A DNA stretch of 64,000 bases, taken from NCBI GenBank assembly GCA_944390105.1, contig CALXOV010000026.1:24200-88199 (forward strand), given 5' to 3'. The position numbers and the translations under genes are program-made. Under the pieces are notes generated by a model. That model was not told where the DNA came from and did no database searches. It saw nothing but the letters and a program-made list of their open reading frames with translations. Positions 16,340 through 25,532 of the stretch are shown in pieces. How positions within the stretch are numbered: position 1 is the first letter of the stretch; each line of letters opens with the position of its first letter. The stretch comes from an uncultured Succinivibrionaceae bacterium (lineage in GTDB: Bacteria; Pseudomonadota; Gammaproteobacteria; Enterobacterales; Succinivibrionaceae).

Positions 16340-19087
16340 ATGCCGAAATTTTTTGCCACCTGTCCTAAGGGTTTAGAAAGTCTGATTGTATCCGAGCTTG
16401 GCGCACTAGGGGCGCAGCATGTGAAGGAAACCGTGGCCGGTGCGTCCTTCAGCGGTGATTTTGCCCTAGCTATGCGTGTCTGCTTATGGTCGCGTTTTGC
16501 TACACGCGTGCTGTGGGAGTTGAGCCAATTTGCCTGCCGTGATGATATGGATCTATACATGGGGGTATACGGGGTACGTTGGGATGATTATTTTGCGCCG
16601 CATAAGACCATTGCAGTGGAGTTCAGTGGCAGTAGCGACGCAATTAATAATACGCAGTACGGCGCGCAGAAGGTCAAGGATGCCGTATGTGATTATTTTG
16701 TTAATCGTAAAATGTCGCGTCCGAATGTCGATAGACGCGATCCGCAGGTGCTCATTTACGCAAGACTGCATCATGGGCAGGTCTCAGTAGGTTTAGACTT
16801 ATCTGGCAAGCCCTTATTCATGCGCGAATTTGAGCGTGAAACAGGCAAAGCCCCACTTAAGGAAAATTTAGCGGCTGCAATGCTAGTGCGTAGCGGCTAT
16901 CAGGGCGGCAATTTCTTTGATCCGATGTGCGGTTCCGGCACTTTGCTGTGGGAAGCTGGTCTATTGCTTACCGATACAGCGCCAGGTCTGCAACGCCGTC
17001 ATTACGGATTTTTTAATTTTAAAAACTTTGATGAAACAAGGTGGCAGGAACTTATTGCAGAGGCTCAGCGCCGTTCGGCCGTGGGCCTTGCTAAAGCTCA
17101 GCAGGATGGCTGTAAGCTCTGCGGCTGCGATGCCGATGCTCGTATGATTGAGCTGGCGCGCGAAAATGCGGAACGTGCTGGATTTGCCTCCTTGGTACAA
17201 CTGCAGTGCTGTAAGGTCGAGAATTTGACCTCTGACACGATAGCAGAGGCTAAAGCGCCGCTTACCATTGTAACTAATCCGCCGTATGGTGAGCGTATGG
17301 GCAATTTCAATGAGCTCATTGTGCTTTATACCGCTTTGGGCTCTAGGCTTAAAGCGCTATTCGGCGGAGCACGGCTGGGGGTTATCTCAAGCTCAGAGGA
17401 CCTGCTCTCTTGTCTGCGTCTTAAGGGTGAGCGCAGCTATACCTTATACAATGGTGCATTACCGTGCCAACTGCGAGTCTTTACTTTAGAAAAAAGAGAT
17501 ACTGTGTCAGCAGCTGATGCATTGCCGGAAATTGCCCCGGATTTTGCCAATCGTTTGCTGAAAAATCAGACGCGTTTGAAAAAATGGGTGGCAGCGCAGG
17601 GGCTTAATGCCTATCGTCTTTATGACGCCGATATTCCGGAGTATAACGCGGCGGTAGATATCTACGGAGATTATGTGGTACTGCAGGAATATCAGGCTCC
17701 CGCTGCTATAGCACCGGGATTGGCGCGCCGCCGACTGATGGATATGATTGCCGCCACCGTGCTGACGTTGCATATTCCAGGAAGGCATTTAATCGTCAAA
17801 AGCCGCCAGCGTCAACAGGGCAGTGCGCAGTATGAAAAGAATGCGGAAAGCTTACATGTCGAAGTCATGGTGCATGAGGGCGATCTGACCTTTAAGGCGC
17901 GGCTGGATGATTATTTAGACAGCGGCATCTTTTTTGATGCACGGCCGATTCGCGCGCTGTTGCGTAAAGAAGCTGATGGCAAGGATTTTTTAAATCTATT
18001 TGCTTATACCGCCACCGCTTCGGTAGCAGCGGCGGTAGGCGGCGCTAGCTCAACCTTAAGTGTGGATATGAGTCGCACTTATTTAGAGTGGGGCTTGGAG
18101 AATTTTGCGTTAAACGACATTGCCCTAGGAGAAAAACACGAGTTTTTACAGGCTGACTGCCTTACTTATCTGTCAACTGACAGTGATCGTAAGTTTGATC
18201 TTATCTATATTGATCCGCCGACTTTCTCCAACTCCAAGCGCATGAGCCGTAGTTTTGAGGTGCAACGCGATCATGTAGCGCTGCTGGCTAACTTAACTCG
18301 GCACTTAAAGGATGTGGGTACGGTAATTTTCTGCTGCAATAAGCGCGGCTTTAAGTTAAATCAGGAAGCGTTGGCTCCGTATGGCTTTACGCAGTGTGAA
18401 AATGTAAGTGCAGCTACCATCCCCGAGGATTGTGCGCACGATCAGCAGATTCATGCCTGCTTTAAATTAAGCTACAGCGCAGCTGCGCAAAGCGCGCAAC
18501 CTGAGCCGATGGTAGAACTTAAAGCCATACCGCGCTGGTCTAAGCTGTTGGGCGGCAGTACCGCGGCGCGACCGTTTGGTGCAAAGCCGTCAGGACGAAC
18601 ATCTGCGCCCCATCAGCCTTCCGTCGCAGCATGGAGTGAGGATACGTTCCAGCCTGGGCGTAGCCGCAACTGGGGCACTGAGAGAGCCGCATCTACCAAT
18701 GGACGTGCTCTGCCTGTAGCAGAGGATTCTGTACCTTTTAACCGCGGGCGCGGTCGTCCGCTGGCCGAGCGGGGGCGCCCGCTTACCAACCAAAGCCGCG
18801 TGCCACGTAAACGTGGACAGCGGCATGAGGATAATGATACCTGGCCGCGCGCACCGCGCCGGGACGGTGCAGATTTACGCACAGATGGAACGGCTTTATC
18901 GGAACGTCGCAGGAGTTTTGCGCGTCGGAGCAATTGGGACAGCGATGCGACAGTATCGCAGCATCGCTCCGAGCGCCCCTTTGAACGTCGCAAACCGTCG
19001 GGGCGTCGTCTGGAGCGGGCGTCAACTGCTCAGCGCGCAAAAGGACGGGTGTGGGGGCCTGATGGGATTAAGGAAGACGTAGAATAA
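16340..19087 (+). CDS. rlmL: Bifunctional 23S rRNA methyltransferase RlmKL with long basic tail
   Basis: Fused rRNA methyltransferase that makes m2G2445 (RlmL half) and m7G2069 (RlmK half). The N-terminal THUMP domain (about 45-155) is followed by the RlmL Rossmann domain with FFDPMCGSGTLLWEA and TNPPYGERMG (about 310), and the RlmK domain with LFAYTATASVAA and YIDPPTFSNSKRM (about 625). The conserved enzyme ends near residue 713. A further ~200 residues are low-complexity, rich in Arg, Gly, Ser and Pro (for example NRGRGRPLAERGRPL), absent from the 702-residue E. coli protein. The stop overlaps the uup start as TAATG. Confidence 0.94.
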   Translation: MPKFFATCPKGLESLIVSELGALGAQHVKETVAGASFSGDFALAMRVCLWSRFATRVLWELSQFACRDDMDLYMGVYGVRWDDYFAPHKTIAVEFSGSSDAINNTQYGAQKVKDAVCDYFVNRKMSRPNVDRRDPQVLIYARLHHGQVSVGLDLSGKPLFMREFERETGKAPLKENLAAAMLVRSGYQGGNFFDPMCGSGTLLWEAGLLLTDTAPGLQRRHYGFFNFKNFDETRWQELIAEAQRRSAVGLAKAQQDGCKLCGCDADARMIELARENAERAGFASLVQLQCCKVENLTSDTIAEAKAPLTIVTNPPYGERMGNFNELIVLYTALGSRLKALFGGARLGVISSSEDLLSCLRLKGERSYTLYNGALPCQLRVFTLEKRDTVSAADALPEIAPDFANRLLKNQTRLKKWVAAQGLNAYRLYDADIPEYNAAVDIYGDYVVLQEYQAPAAIAPGLARRRLMDMIAATVLTLHIPGRHLIVKSRQRQQGSAQYEKNAESLHVEVMVHEGDLTFKARLDDYLDSGIFFDARPIRALLRKEADGKDFLNLFAYTATASVAAAVGGASSTLSVDMSRTYLEWGLENFALNDIALGEKHEFLQADCLTYLSTDSDRKFDLIYIDPPTFSNSKRMSRSFEVQRDHVALLANLTRHLKDVGTVIFCCNKRGFKLNQEALAPYGFTQCENVSAATIPEDCAHDQQIHACFKLSYSAAAQSAQPEPMVELKAIPRWSKLLGGSTAARPFGAKPSGRTSAPHQPSVAAWSEDTFQPGRSRNWGTERAASTNGRALPVAEDSVPFNRGRGRPLAERGRPLTNQSRVPRKRGQRHEDNDTWPRAPRRDGADLRTDGTALSERRRSFARRSNWDSDATVSQHRSERPFERRKPSGRRLERASTAQRAKGRVWGPDGIKEDVE

Positions 19088-20985
19088 TGGCACTTATCAG
19101 TATTCTGCATGGCTCACTGGCCTATGGCGATCTGCCTTTACTTAAGGATGCCGATTTTGCGGTAGAAGAAGGGGAGCGCATTTGTCTGGTTGGACGCAAT
19201 GGTACCGGTAAGTCCAGTTTGCTGAAGGTGCTGTGCGGCGACAGTATGCTTGACGACGGACGTCTTATTATGCGTCAGGGGCTTAAAGTTGTGCGTTTGG
19301 AGCAAGACCCGCCATTGTCGGTACAGGGTACAGCCTACAGCATGGCGGCATCTGCAATTCCTGTGGTCGGCGAGGCCTTAGCTAAAGTGGCTTTGGGGCA
19401 AGATGAGAACGGCGAGTTGGCAGCTTTTATTGAAAAGCATGATGGCTGGCGCTACGACGGAATCATCTGCAAAATCTTAAATAAGATGAATATTGACCCG
19501 CAGCTGCCGCTAGCTCAGTTATCGGGAGGTTGGCGCCGTAAGGCCGCTTTAGCGGCAGCGTTGGCCTGTGAGCCTGAAGTATTGCTGCTTGATGAGCCGA
19601 CCAATCATTTGGATATTGAAACCATCGGTTGGCTGGAAGAGTGGCTGCTTAATTTTCCCGGAACCCTTATCTTTGTGACGCATGATCGCGCCTTTGCTGA
19701 TGATTTAGCTACGCGCATTGTTGAGCTTGATCGCGGTAAACTCTATTCTTATCCGGGCAATTTTGCGGCGTACCTTAGACTGCGTGATGAGCGGCTGCGG
19801 ATGGAGGAACTTGCCAATAAGGAATTTGATCGCGTATTGGCCGAAGAAGAGGCATGGATCCGCCGCGGTGTGAAGGCGCGTTTGGCGCGTAACGAGGGGC
19901 GCGTGCGCAACCTTGAAGATCTTCGTCGCCAGCGTCGTGAGCGCCGTGATCGCCAAGGGCGCCCCATCATGCAGATCTCTGAGGCCGATCGCTCAGGCAA
20001 TATCGTCTTTGAGCTTACCGACGTTACAGTAAGCTTTGACGATAAAACCTTAATTGATAATTTCTCGGCTGCGGTAATGCGCCAAGACCGCATCGGCATT
20101 GTCGGCCCAAATGGGGCAGGCAAAACCACTTTAATTAAGATTATGCTGGGTCTTGCGCAGCAGACGCATGGAAAAGTGCGTCGTGGCACCAATGTGCAAT
20201 ATCAGTACTTTGATCAGTATCATGAAAAGCTGTCCCTGCAAAAAAGTGTGGCTGACAATGTGGCAGAAGGGCGGCGCGATGTCATTATTAACGGCAAAAC
20301 GCGCCATGTTATTTCCTACCTCGGTGATTTCCTGTTTACCGGACGCCGTGCACGCAGTCCAGTGTCTGTTCTTTCAGGGGGTGAGAAAAACCGCCTGCTC
20401 CTTGCGCGTATGTTTGCTCGTCCGTGCAATGTGCTGGTGATGGATGAGCCAACCAATGATCTTGATTTAGAGACGCTTGAGTTGCTTGAGGAACTCATTG
20501 CTTCCTTTAATGGCACTGTAATCGTCATCAGCCATGATCGGCGTTTTATCGATAAAGTGGCGACCGAAACTTGGGTCTTTGACGGCAAAGGGCATATTGA
20601 AACCATTGTTGGCGGATGGAGCGATGTGCTCGCTTTCTATCAGCGCCGTGACGCAGCGCAGCGTGAGGAAAAAACATTGCAGAAATCTGCTGTGCCGAAA
20701 AGTATAGCGGCACAGACCTCACCTAAAGCCGCTAGCGCACGCAAGGGCGGCATTTCCTTTACCGAGCAGCATGAATTGGCAGAGTTGCCGGCACAGATTG
20801 AAAAGTTGGAAGCTGAGTTGGCGGCCTTGGATGCTCAGGTGTCAGATCCGGCACTGTATGCGGATGATACAGACGGCTCAAAGGTAAAAGCTTTAATGGC
20901 GCAGCGCACGGCACTAAATGCTGAGCTTGAAGCCAAATATGCGCGCTGGGAAGATTTGGAGGAAAGATCGCATGACGGAGCTTAG
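19087..20985 (+). CDS. uup: ABC-F ATPase Uup
   Basis: Soluble ABC-F protein acting on ribosomes and branched DNA intermediates. Two ATPase cassettes: Walker A GRNGTGKSSL with signature LSGGWRRK and DEPTNHLDIE; Walker A GPNGAGKTTL with LSGGEKNR and DEPTNDLDLE. The interdomain linker is present (about 235-290). A C-terminal coiled coil (about 555-630) is the DNA-binding domain of Uup. In many gammaproteobacteria uup follows rlmKL, as here. Overlaps rnm by 14 bp. Confidence 0.94.
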   Translation: MALISILHGSLAYGDLPLLKDADFAVEEGERICLVGRNGTGKSSLLKVLCGDSMLDDGRLIMRQGLKVVRLEQDPPLSVQGTAYSMAASAIPVVGEALAKVALGQDENGELAAFIEKHDGWRYDGIICKILNKMNIDPQLPLAQLSGGWRRKAALAAALACEPEVLLLDEPTNHLDIETIGWLEEWLLNFPGTLIFVTHDRAFADDLATRIVELDRGKLYSYPGNFAAYLRLRDERLRMEELANKEFDRVLAEEEAWIRRGVKARLARNEGRVRNLEDLRRQRRERRDRQGRPIMQISEADRSGNIVFELTDVTVSFDDKTLIDNFSAAVMRQDRIGIVGPNGAGKTTLIKIMLGLAQQTHGKVRRGTNVQYQYFDQYHEKLSLQKSVADNVAEGRRDVIINGKTRHVISYLGDFLFTGRRARSPVSVLSGGEKNRLLLARMFARPCNVLVMDEPTNDLDLETLELLEELIASFNGTVIVISHDRRFIDKVATETWVFDGKGHIETIVGGWSDVLAFYQRRDAAQREEKTLQKSAVPKSIAAQTSPKAASARKGGISFTEQHELAELPAQIEKLEAELAALDAQVSDPALYADDTDGSKVKALMAQRTALNAELEAKYARWEDLEERSHDGA

Positions 20986-21844
20986 CCTTATCGATTTACA
21001 CACTCATTCAAGTGCTTCAGACGGCGCGTTAAGTCCTAGCGCCTTAGTGGATTTTGCCTGTACGCGTGGTCTTAAAGTAGTGGCTTTGACCGATCATGAC
21101 ACAGTAGGAGGCGTAGCTGAGGCTCAGCGTACAGCCCAGGGAAGACTGCAGCTTATCCCGGGCATCGAGATGTCCACGGTGTGGCGCAGTTTTCAAATTC
21201 ATGTGGTAGGCCTTTTTTTAGATATCAATCATCCTGAGCTTCAAGCCTGTCTTGCAGAGCAGCATCAAAAACGTATTGAGCGTGCAGAGGAAATCGGACA
21301 TAAACTTGAGCGTTTGGGCTTTACTGATGCCTATGCTCGCACCAAGGCGCAGGCGCAGGAGGGGGCTAGCATTACCCGCGGTAATTATGCGCGCTTTATT
21401 GCTTCTACCGGAGCGTGCCGCAGCAGCGATGAGGCCTTTAATAAATACTTAAAGCGTGGGCGCCCCGCGTACGTGAAGACGCAGTGGGGTAGCGTGGAGC
21501 GTGCGGTACAGGTCATTTTAGCGGCAGGCGGTATTCCTGTTTTGGCTCATCCTCGCCGCTACATCATGACTAATACCAAACTGCGCGAGCTGATTGATGA
21601 GTTTAAACGCGCAGGCGGTGTGGCATTGGAAGTGTCATCGGCGCAGCAGCGCCCATGCGATCGGCAATATTTAGCCGAGCTGTGCGGGCGTTTTGATCTG
21701 CTGGCATCGGTGGGATCAGATTTTCACTGTCAAGGCGCGTGGCGCGATGTCGGATTTAATTTAGCGCTGCCAGATAACTGCACTGCACTGTGGCAGAGTC
21801 AGCAGTATGCAGAACGCTTTGATATTCATACCCAGTTTGCCTAA
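20972..21844 (+). CDS. rnm: RNase AM, PHP-family 5'-3' exonuclease
   Basis: 290-residue PHP phosphoesterase of the YciV/TrpH family; the E. coli enzyme trims 5' ends of rRNAs and other short RNAs. The PHP motifs are DLHTHSSASDG, ALTDHDTVGG, GIEMST, a later LAHPRR and GSDFHCQG, supplying the trinuclear metal site. The start is the ATG at 20972 (GGAGG 9 bases upstream), inside the 3' end of uup. Confidence 0.92.
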   Translation: MTELSLIDLHTHSSASDGALSPSALVDFACTRGLKVVALTDHDTVGGVAEAQRTAQGRLQLIPGIEMSTVWRSFQIHVVGLFLDINHPELQACLAEQHQKRIERAEEIGHKLERLGFTDAYARTKAQAQEGASITRGNYARFIASTGACRSSDEAFNKYLKRGRPAYVKTQWGSVERAVQVILAAGGIPVLAHPRRYIMTNTKLRELIDEFKRAGGVALEVSSAQQRPCDRQYLAELCGRFDLLASVGSDFHCQGAWRDVGFNLALPDNCTALWQSQQYAERFDIHTQFA

Positions 21845-21857
21845 AACCTATATTTAA

Positions 21858-22637
21858 ATGGCACAGCTTGACTTTTTTACCGGACGGCGGGTCTTTATCG
21901 CCGGAGCCAGTGGTGGCCTCGGGGCGGCCTTAGTAGAAAAGCTGTGTGCACGTCAGGTAGCCGGGCTTATGTTAAGCGCACGGCGTTGTGAGGTGCTGAT
22001 TGCGCTGCAGGAGAAAGCTACGGTTTTCGGGGTTGAGGCAAAAATTTGTCCTGCTGACTGTAGTGACGCTGCTGCTTGGCACGAGGCTCTGCAGGCGGGG
22101 CTGCGGTTTGGTTGTGATATTTTCATTTTAGCTATGGGGACAGTGCCGGCACATGCGCGTGATGCGCTGGAGTCCTCAAGTGCGGCTGCAGCGGTGTTTG
22201 CCGTCAATACGCTGGCCCCGCTGCAGGCTCTTTATCAGCTGTCGGCAGCCTTGCCGCCGGGCAGTGCTGTCGGGGTGATTTCATCGCAAGGCGCACGCTA
22301 TCCAATTCCCTCCATTCCGTTGTACGGTGCTAGCAAGTGTGCGCTGTCATATGCTGTACAGGCGCTACAGCCGTATTTTCAGCACCGTTGTCTTAAGTTG
22401 TCATTAATTGAACCCGGATTTTTTGACAGCCCGATGGGGCGGCGCTTTGTCGGACGGACCTGGTTTAAACTTTCAGCGTCAGAGGCGGCCGAGCTCTGTC
22501 TGCGGGCAATTGCGACAGGGCAGACTCATGCGGTGTTTCCGCTTACGCTACGTTTTGGTATTGCGCTGCTTCCATGGCTGCCGCCTGCACTGCGTAAAGC
22601 TGCGTTGCGCTACTTTGCCTTTGACACAACCGCTTAA
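21858..22637 (+). CDS. Short-chain dehydrogenase/reductase
   Basis: 259-residue classical SDR. Nucleotide-binding motif GASGGLGAAL at residues 16-25, catalytic Ser in VISSQGARYP and YGASK (Tyr/Lys). The Asp/Arg features that separate NAD from NADP use suggest NADP (SARRCE after beta 2). The substrate is unknown; a YciK/YqjQ-type oxidoreductase is one possibility. Thirteen bp after rnm, probably the end of the rlmKL-uup-rnm operon. Confidence 0.85.
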   Translation: MAQLDFFTGRRVFIAGASGGLGAALVEKLCARQVAGLMLSARRCEVLIALQEKATVFGVEAKICPADCSDAAAWHEALQAGLRFGCDIFILAMGTVPAHARDALESSSAAAAVFAVNTLAPLQALYQLSAALPPGSAVGVISSQGARYPIPSIPLYGASKCALSYAVQALQPYFQHRCLKLSLIEPGFFDSPMGRRFVGRTWFKLSASEAAELCLRAIATGQTHAVFPLTLRFGIALLPWLPPALRKAALRYFAFDTTA

Positions 22638-22766
22638 TTTAATAACGTTAGCGCACCATCTGCTATCGTCGGTTTATCTAGGCGGCGCATAGCATATTAT
22701 CCATGCTAGAATTTTTTCATCCGCTGTCTGCGGGGGTGTTGGAAGTGTTGTTAAGGAGTTAAGACT

Positions 22767-24659
22767 ATGCCAGAGCTCAATGATTATCGCTGGCGCTATT
22801 TAAAGCAGCTGTCGCGTGAATATCCGACGCGTTATGCCGCTTTTACCGAGATCATCAATCTGCAGGCAATCTTAAATCTACCTAAGGGCACGGAGCACTT
22901 CATCAGCGATGTGCATGGCGAGTATGAGGCTTTTCTTCATATCGTCAATAATTGCTCGGGCGTGATCCGTGAAAAGGTGTGTCAGGTATTCAATGACATG
23001 AGTACGGAGCAGCAGAGCGAGCTGTGCACCTTAATCTATTATCCGCATGAAAAGCAGGAGCTGCTACGCCGGCAGGGCCTTGATACCGATGCATGGTATC
23101 GCCGCACCCTCTACGAGCTAATTACCTTAACAAAGTTTCTCTCCTCGCGCTATACCCGCTCTAAGGTGCGCAAGGCCATTCCACGGGACTTTAACTATAT
23201 TATTGATGAGCTCCTTCATGCTCAGGCCGATGAGGACAATAATCGCCAGCGTTACCATGAGCGCATTATTTCTTCAATTATTGAAACCGGCGCGGCTCAT
23301 CACTTTGTTAATTCTCTTTCCACTCTAATTAAGCGCTTGGCGGTGGATCATCTGCATCTTGTCGGTGATGTCTTTGATCGCGGGGCTCACCCCGATGACA
23401 TCATGGATTTACTGATGCATCTGCCCTCTCTTGATATTGAATGGGGCAATCACGATATGTTGTGGATGGGGGCGGCCTGCGGCTCGGAGGTGTGCATTGC
23501 AACTGTAGTGCGCAATAACATCAATTACGGCAACTTTGAGCTGCTTGAAAACGGCTATGGTATTTCAATGCGGGCTTTAGCCTTATTTGCTGCTAAGTAC
23601 TATCGGGATGATGATAAAACCACCGCGTTGTTTAAGGCGCTGTCGGTCTTGGTCTTTAAGCTGCAGGGGGCGGTGATTAAGCGCAATCCTGATTTTGATA
23701 TGCAGGATCGGCTATTTTTAGACAAGATTGATTATACGCGCGGGACGGTACACATTGACGGTCAGGATTATCCTTTAAAAGTTACCACTTTCCCAACGAT
23801 AGATCCGCAAGATCCGTATCGTTTAAATGATGATGAGGCGGAGCTGATTTCCTCGTTAAAGCAGGCCTTTTTACACAGCAAACGCCTGCAGGAGCATGTG
23901 ACTTTTTTATTTGCTCACGGCTCAATGTATAAAATTTACAACGGTAATCTGCTTTATCATGGATGCATCCCGCTGACAGCCGATGGCAGCTTTGCCAAAG
24001 TCTTCTGCGACGGTGAGTTTGTGCAGGGGCGGGCGTATCTGGATGCGGCCGAGCGGGTGGCACGCCGCGGCTTTGACAAACGCGATCGCGAGAGCCTTGA
24101 TCACATGTGGTATTTCTGGTGCGGCAAGAAGAGCCCGTTGTCAGGACGTGTCATTAAGACTTTTGAGCGCGCTTTTATTGAAGATAAGGCTATGCATGTT
24201 GAACCGCGAGACCCGTACTATACCTTTTACCATCAAGAAGAAACCTGCCGCATGATCTTGCGCGAGTTCGGACTTAATGAAGATACTGGGCATATCATTA
24301 ACGGCCACACCCCGATAAAGGTTTCCTCCGGTGAAAGTCCAGTGCGCGGCGGGGGACGCTTGTTGGTGATTGATGGCGGCTTCTGTTCAGCTTATCACCA
24401 GACTACTGGCATTGCCGGTTATACCTTAATCTTTAATTCCCATGGGTTGCGACTGAAGGCACATCGTCCCTTCCAAGGTATTGCGGAGGCGTTGCGAGAT
24501 AATCAGGACATTAGCTCGGAGAGTATTGAGGTGGAGCATTTTGCGCGCCGTTGGATGGTGGCCGATTGCGATAATGGTCGCGAAATTAAGATGCAGATTG
24601 AAAGTCTGAAGGATCTGCTGGCGCAGTATCGTCAGGGGACGCTGCCTGAGCATTATTAA
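22767..24659 (+). CDS. fbp: Fructose-1,6-bisphosphatase class III
   Basis: 630-residue enzyme that hydrolyses fructose 1,6-bisphosphate to fructose 6-phosphate in gluconeogenesis. It belongs to the calcineurin-like class III FBPases known mainly from Firmicutes (B. subtilis Fbp). The metal-binding motifs are HFISDVHGEYEAF, GDVFDRG and WGNHDMLWMGAA; later INGHTP and the C-terminal half also fit the family. AAGGAG sits about 9 bases before the ATG. Most gammaproteobacteria use class I or II enzymes, so this is unusual phylogenetically but common in gut anaerobes. Confidence 0.93.
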   Translation: MPELNDYRWRYLKQLSREYPTRYAAFTEIINLQAILNLPKGTEHFISDVHGEYEAFLHIVNNCSGVIREKVCQVFNDMSTEQQSELCTLIYYPHEKQELLRRQGLDTDAWYRRTLYELITLTKFLSSRYTRSKVRKAIPRDFNYIIDELLHAQADEDNNRQRYHERIISSIIETGAAHHFVNSLSTLIKRLAVDHLHLVGDVFDRGAHPDDIMDLLMHLPSLDIEWGNHDMLWMGAACGSEVCIATVVRNNINYGNFELLENGYGISMRALALFAAKYYRDDDKTTALFKALSVLVFKLQGAVIKRNPDFDMQDRLFLDKIDYTRGTVHIDGQDYPLKVTTFPTIDPQDPYRLNDDEAELISSLKQAFLHSKRLQEHVTFLFAHGSMYKIYNGNLLYHGCIPLTADGSFAKVFCDGEFVQGRAYLDAAERVARRGFDKRDRESLDHMWYFWCGKKSPLSGRVIKTFERAFIEDKAMHVEPRDPYYTFYHQEETCRMILREFGLNEDTGHIINGHTPIKVSSGESPVRGGGRLLVIDGGFCSAYHQTTGIAGYTLIFNSHGLRLKAHRPFQGIAEALRDNQDISSESIEVEHFARRWMVADCDNGREIKMQIESLKDLLAQYRQGTLPEHY

Positions 24660-25532
24660 GCGTCCAATTTGTAACGGTATCCTAATGCCACCGCAGTGAG
24701 TAAGCGCTTGCGGCGGTATGCTTTACGTTAACCTGCAATGTGCAGATAGGAGATCATACCTCTAGGCGTCGCAGCGACGCGTCTTTGTGCAAATGTAACG
24801 CGCGCCTTAGATCAATCCTTCACTAAGTTCTGATACAAGGCCGTTTTGGAGAGCAGGCGCAGTTTGCAGATAATTATGCGTTTGTACAGTAAGTTCAAAC
24901 GCGTTAGTAAAATTACAAAAAAATTTTTTCCGTAAGCGTTTGCATTTTGTGAATTAAATAAATTTATTTAATATTAAAATATATTTATTTAATTAAATTT
25001 AAATTTAGATAAATATCACAAGGAAGGAGTTATTAAATGTAGTTTATTAAGTAGTTTTAATAAATTGCCTAAACGTCGTGGTTAAAGCATTATTTTTAAT
25101 ATTTTATTTTATTTTCAAATTGTTAACTTGTCAGATCTCCTTTTGCCTCCTTATATTAGAGCGCGAAAGCTAAAATGGTTATATTGATATATAAGAGAAT
25201 TTTGTGATGGCACTCACAATCAGCAGCGCAATAGTACTTTTGTGCCGTCCCTAAAAGTACAGGCGGTTATGTAAAAAAGTAATAATAAGATTTATAAAAA
25301 TAAAATATTTAAAAATTAGATTTTATCTGGTTGTAATTTTGCCAATGTTCAGCCCGCGTCTGCGGCGGTTTTGATAGTTTTTTGCCAAGCGACAACTCTT
25401 CTCAGGTGGGCTTATTGTCAGTACGGATAAAACTTTATATTATGGCGTCACTTTCAGGGGGCAAGCCCTGAGGCAAAAGTTTCAACCAACCATAGAGCAA
25501 CTACAGTGCTCGTACGTTATTGGAGTTTTTTT
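24660..25532 (+). other. Long AT-rich region upstream of pflB
   Basis: 873 bp without a gene. At the left are two hairpins after fbp: ATGCC.CCGCA/TGCGG.GGTAT (24684-24720) and GCGTCG/CGACGC (24766-24780) followed by a weak T-run, the likely fbp terminator. From about 24900 to 25320 the DNA is very AT-rich and must hold the pflB promoters and anaerobic control sites. I find no full FNR box. Close to the gene, TCAGGG/CCCTGA (25455-25472) forms a hairpin in the expected 5' leader. GGAG at 25522 is the ribosome site. Confidence 0.5.

Noticed and set aside
24900..25500. FNR boxes upstream of pflB
   Set aside because: Expected from biology, but I found no TTGAT-N4-ATCAA with both halves.
25506..25532. 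Upstream extension of PflB (MLVRYWSFF)
   Set aside because: No ribosome site; GGAG and the family N-terminus support the ATG at 25533.
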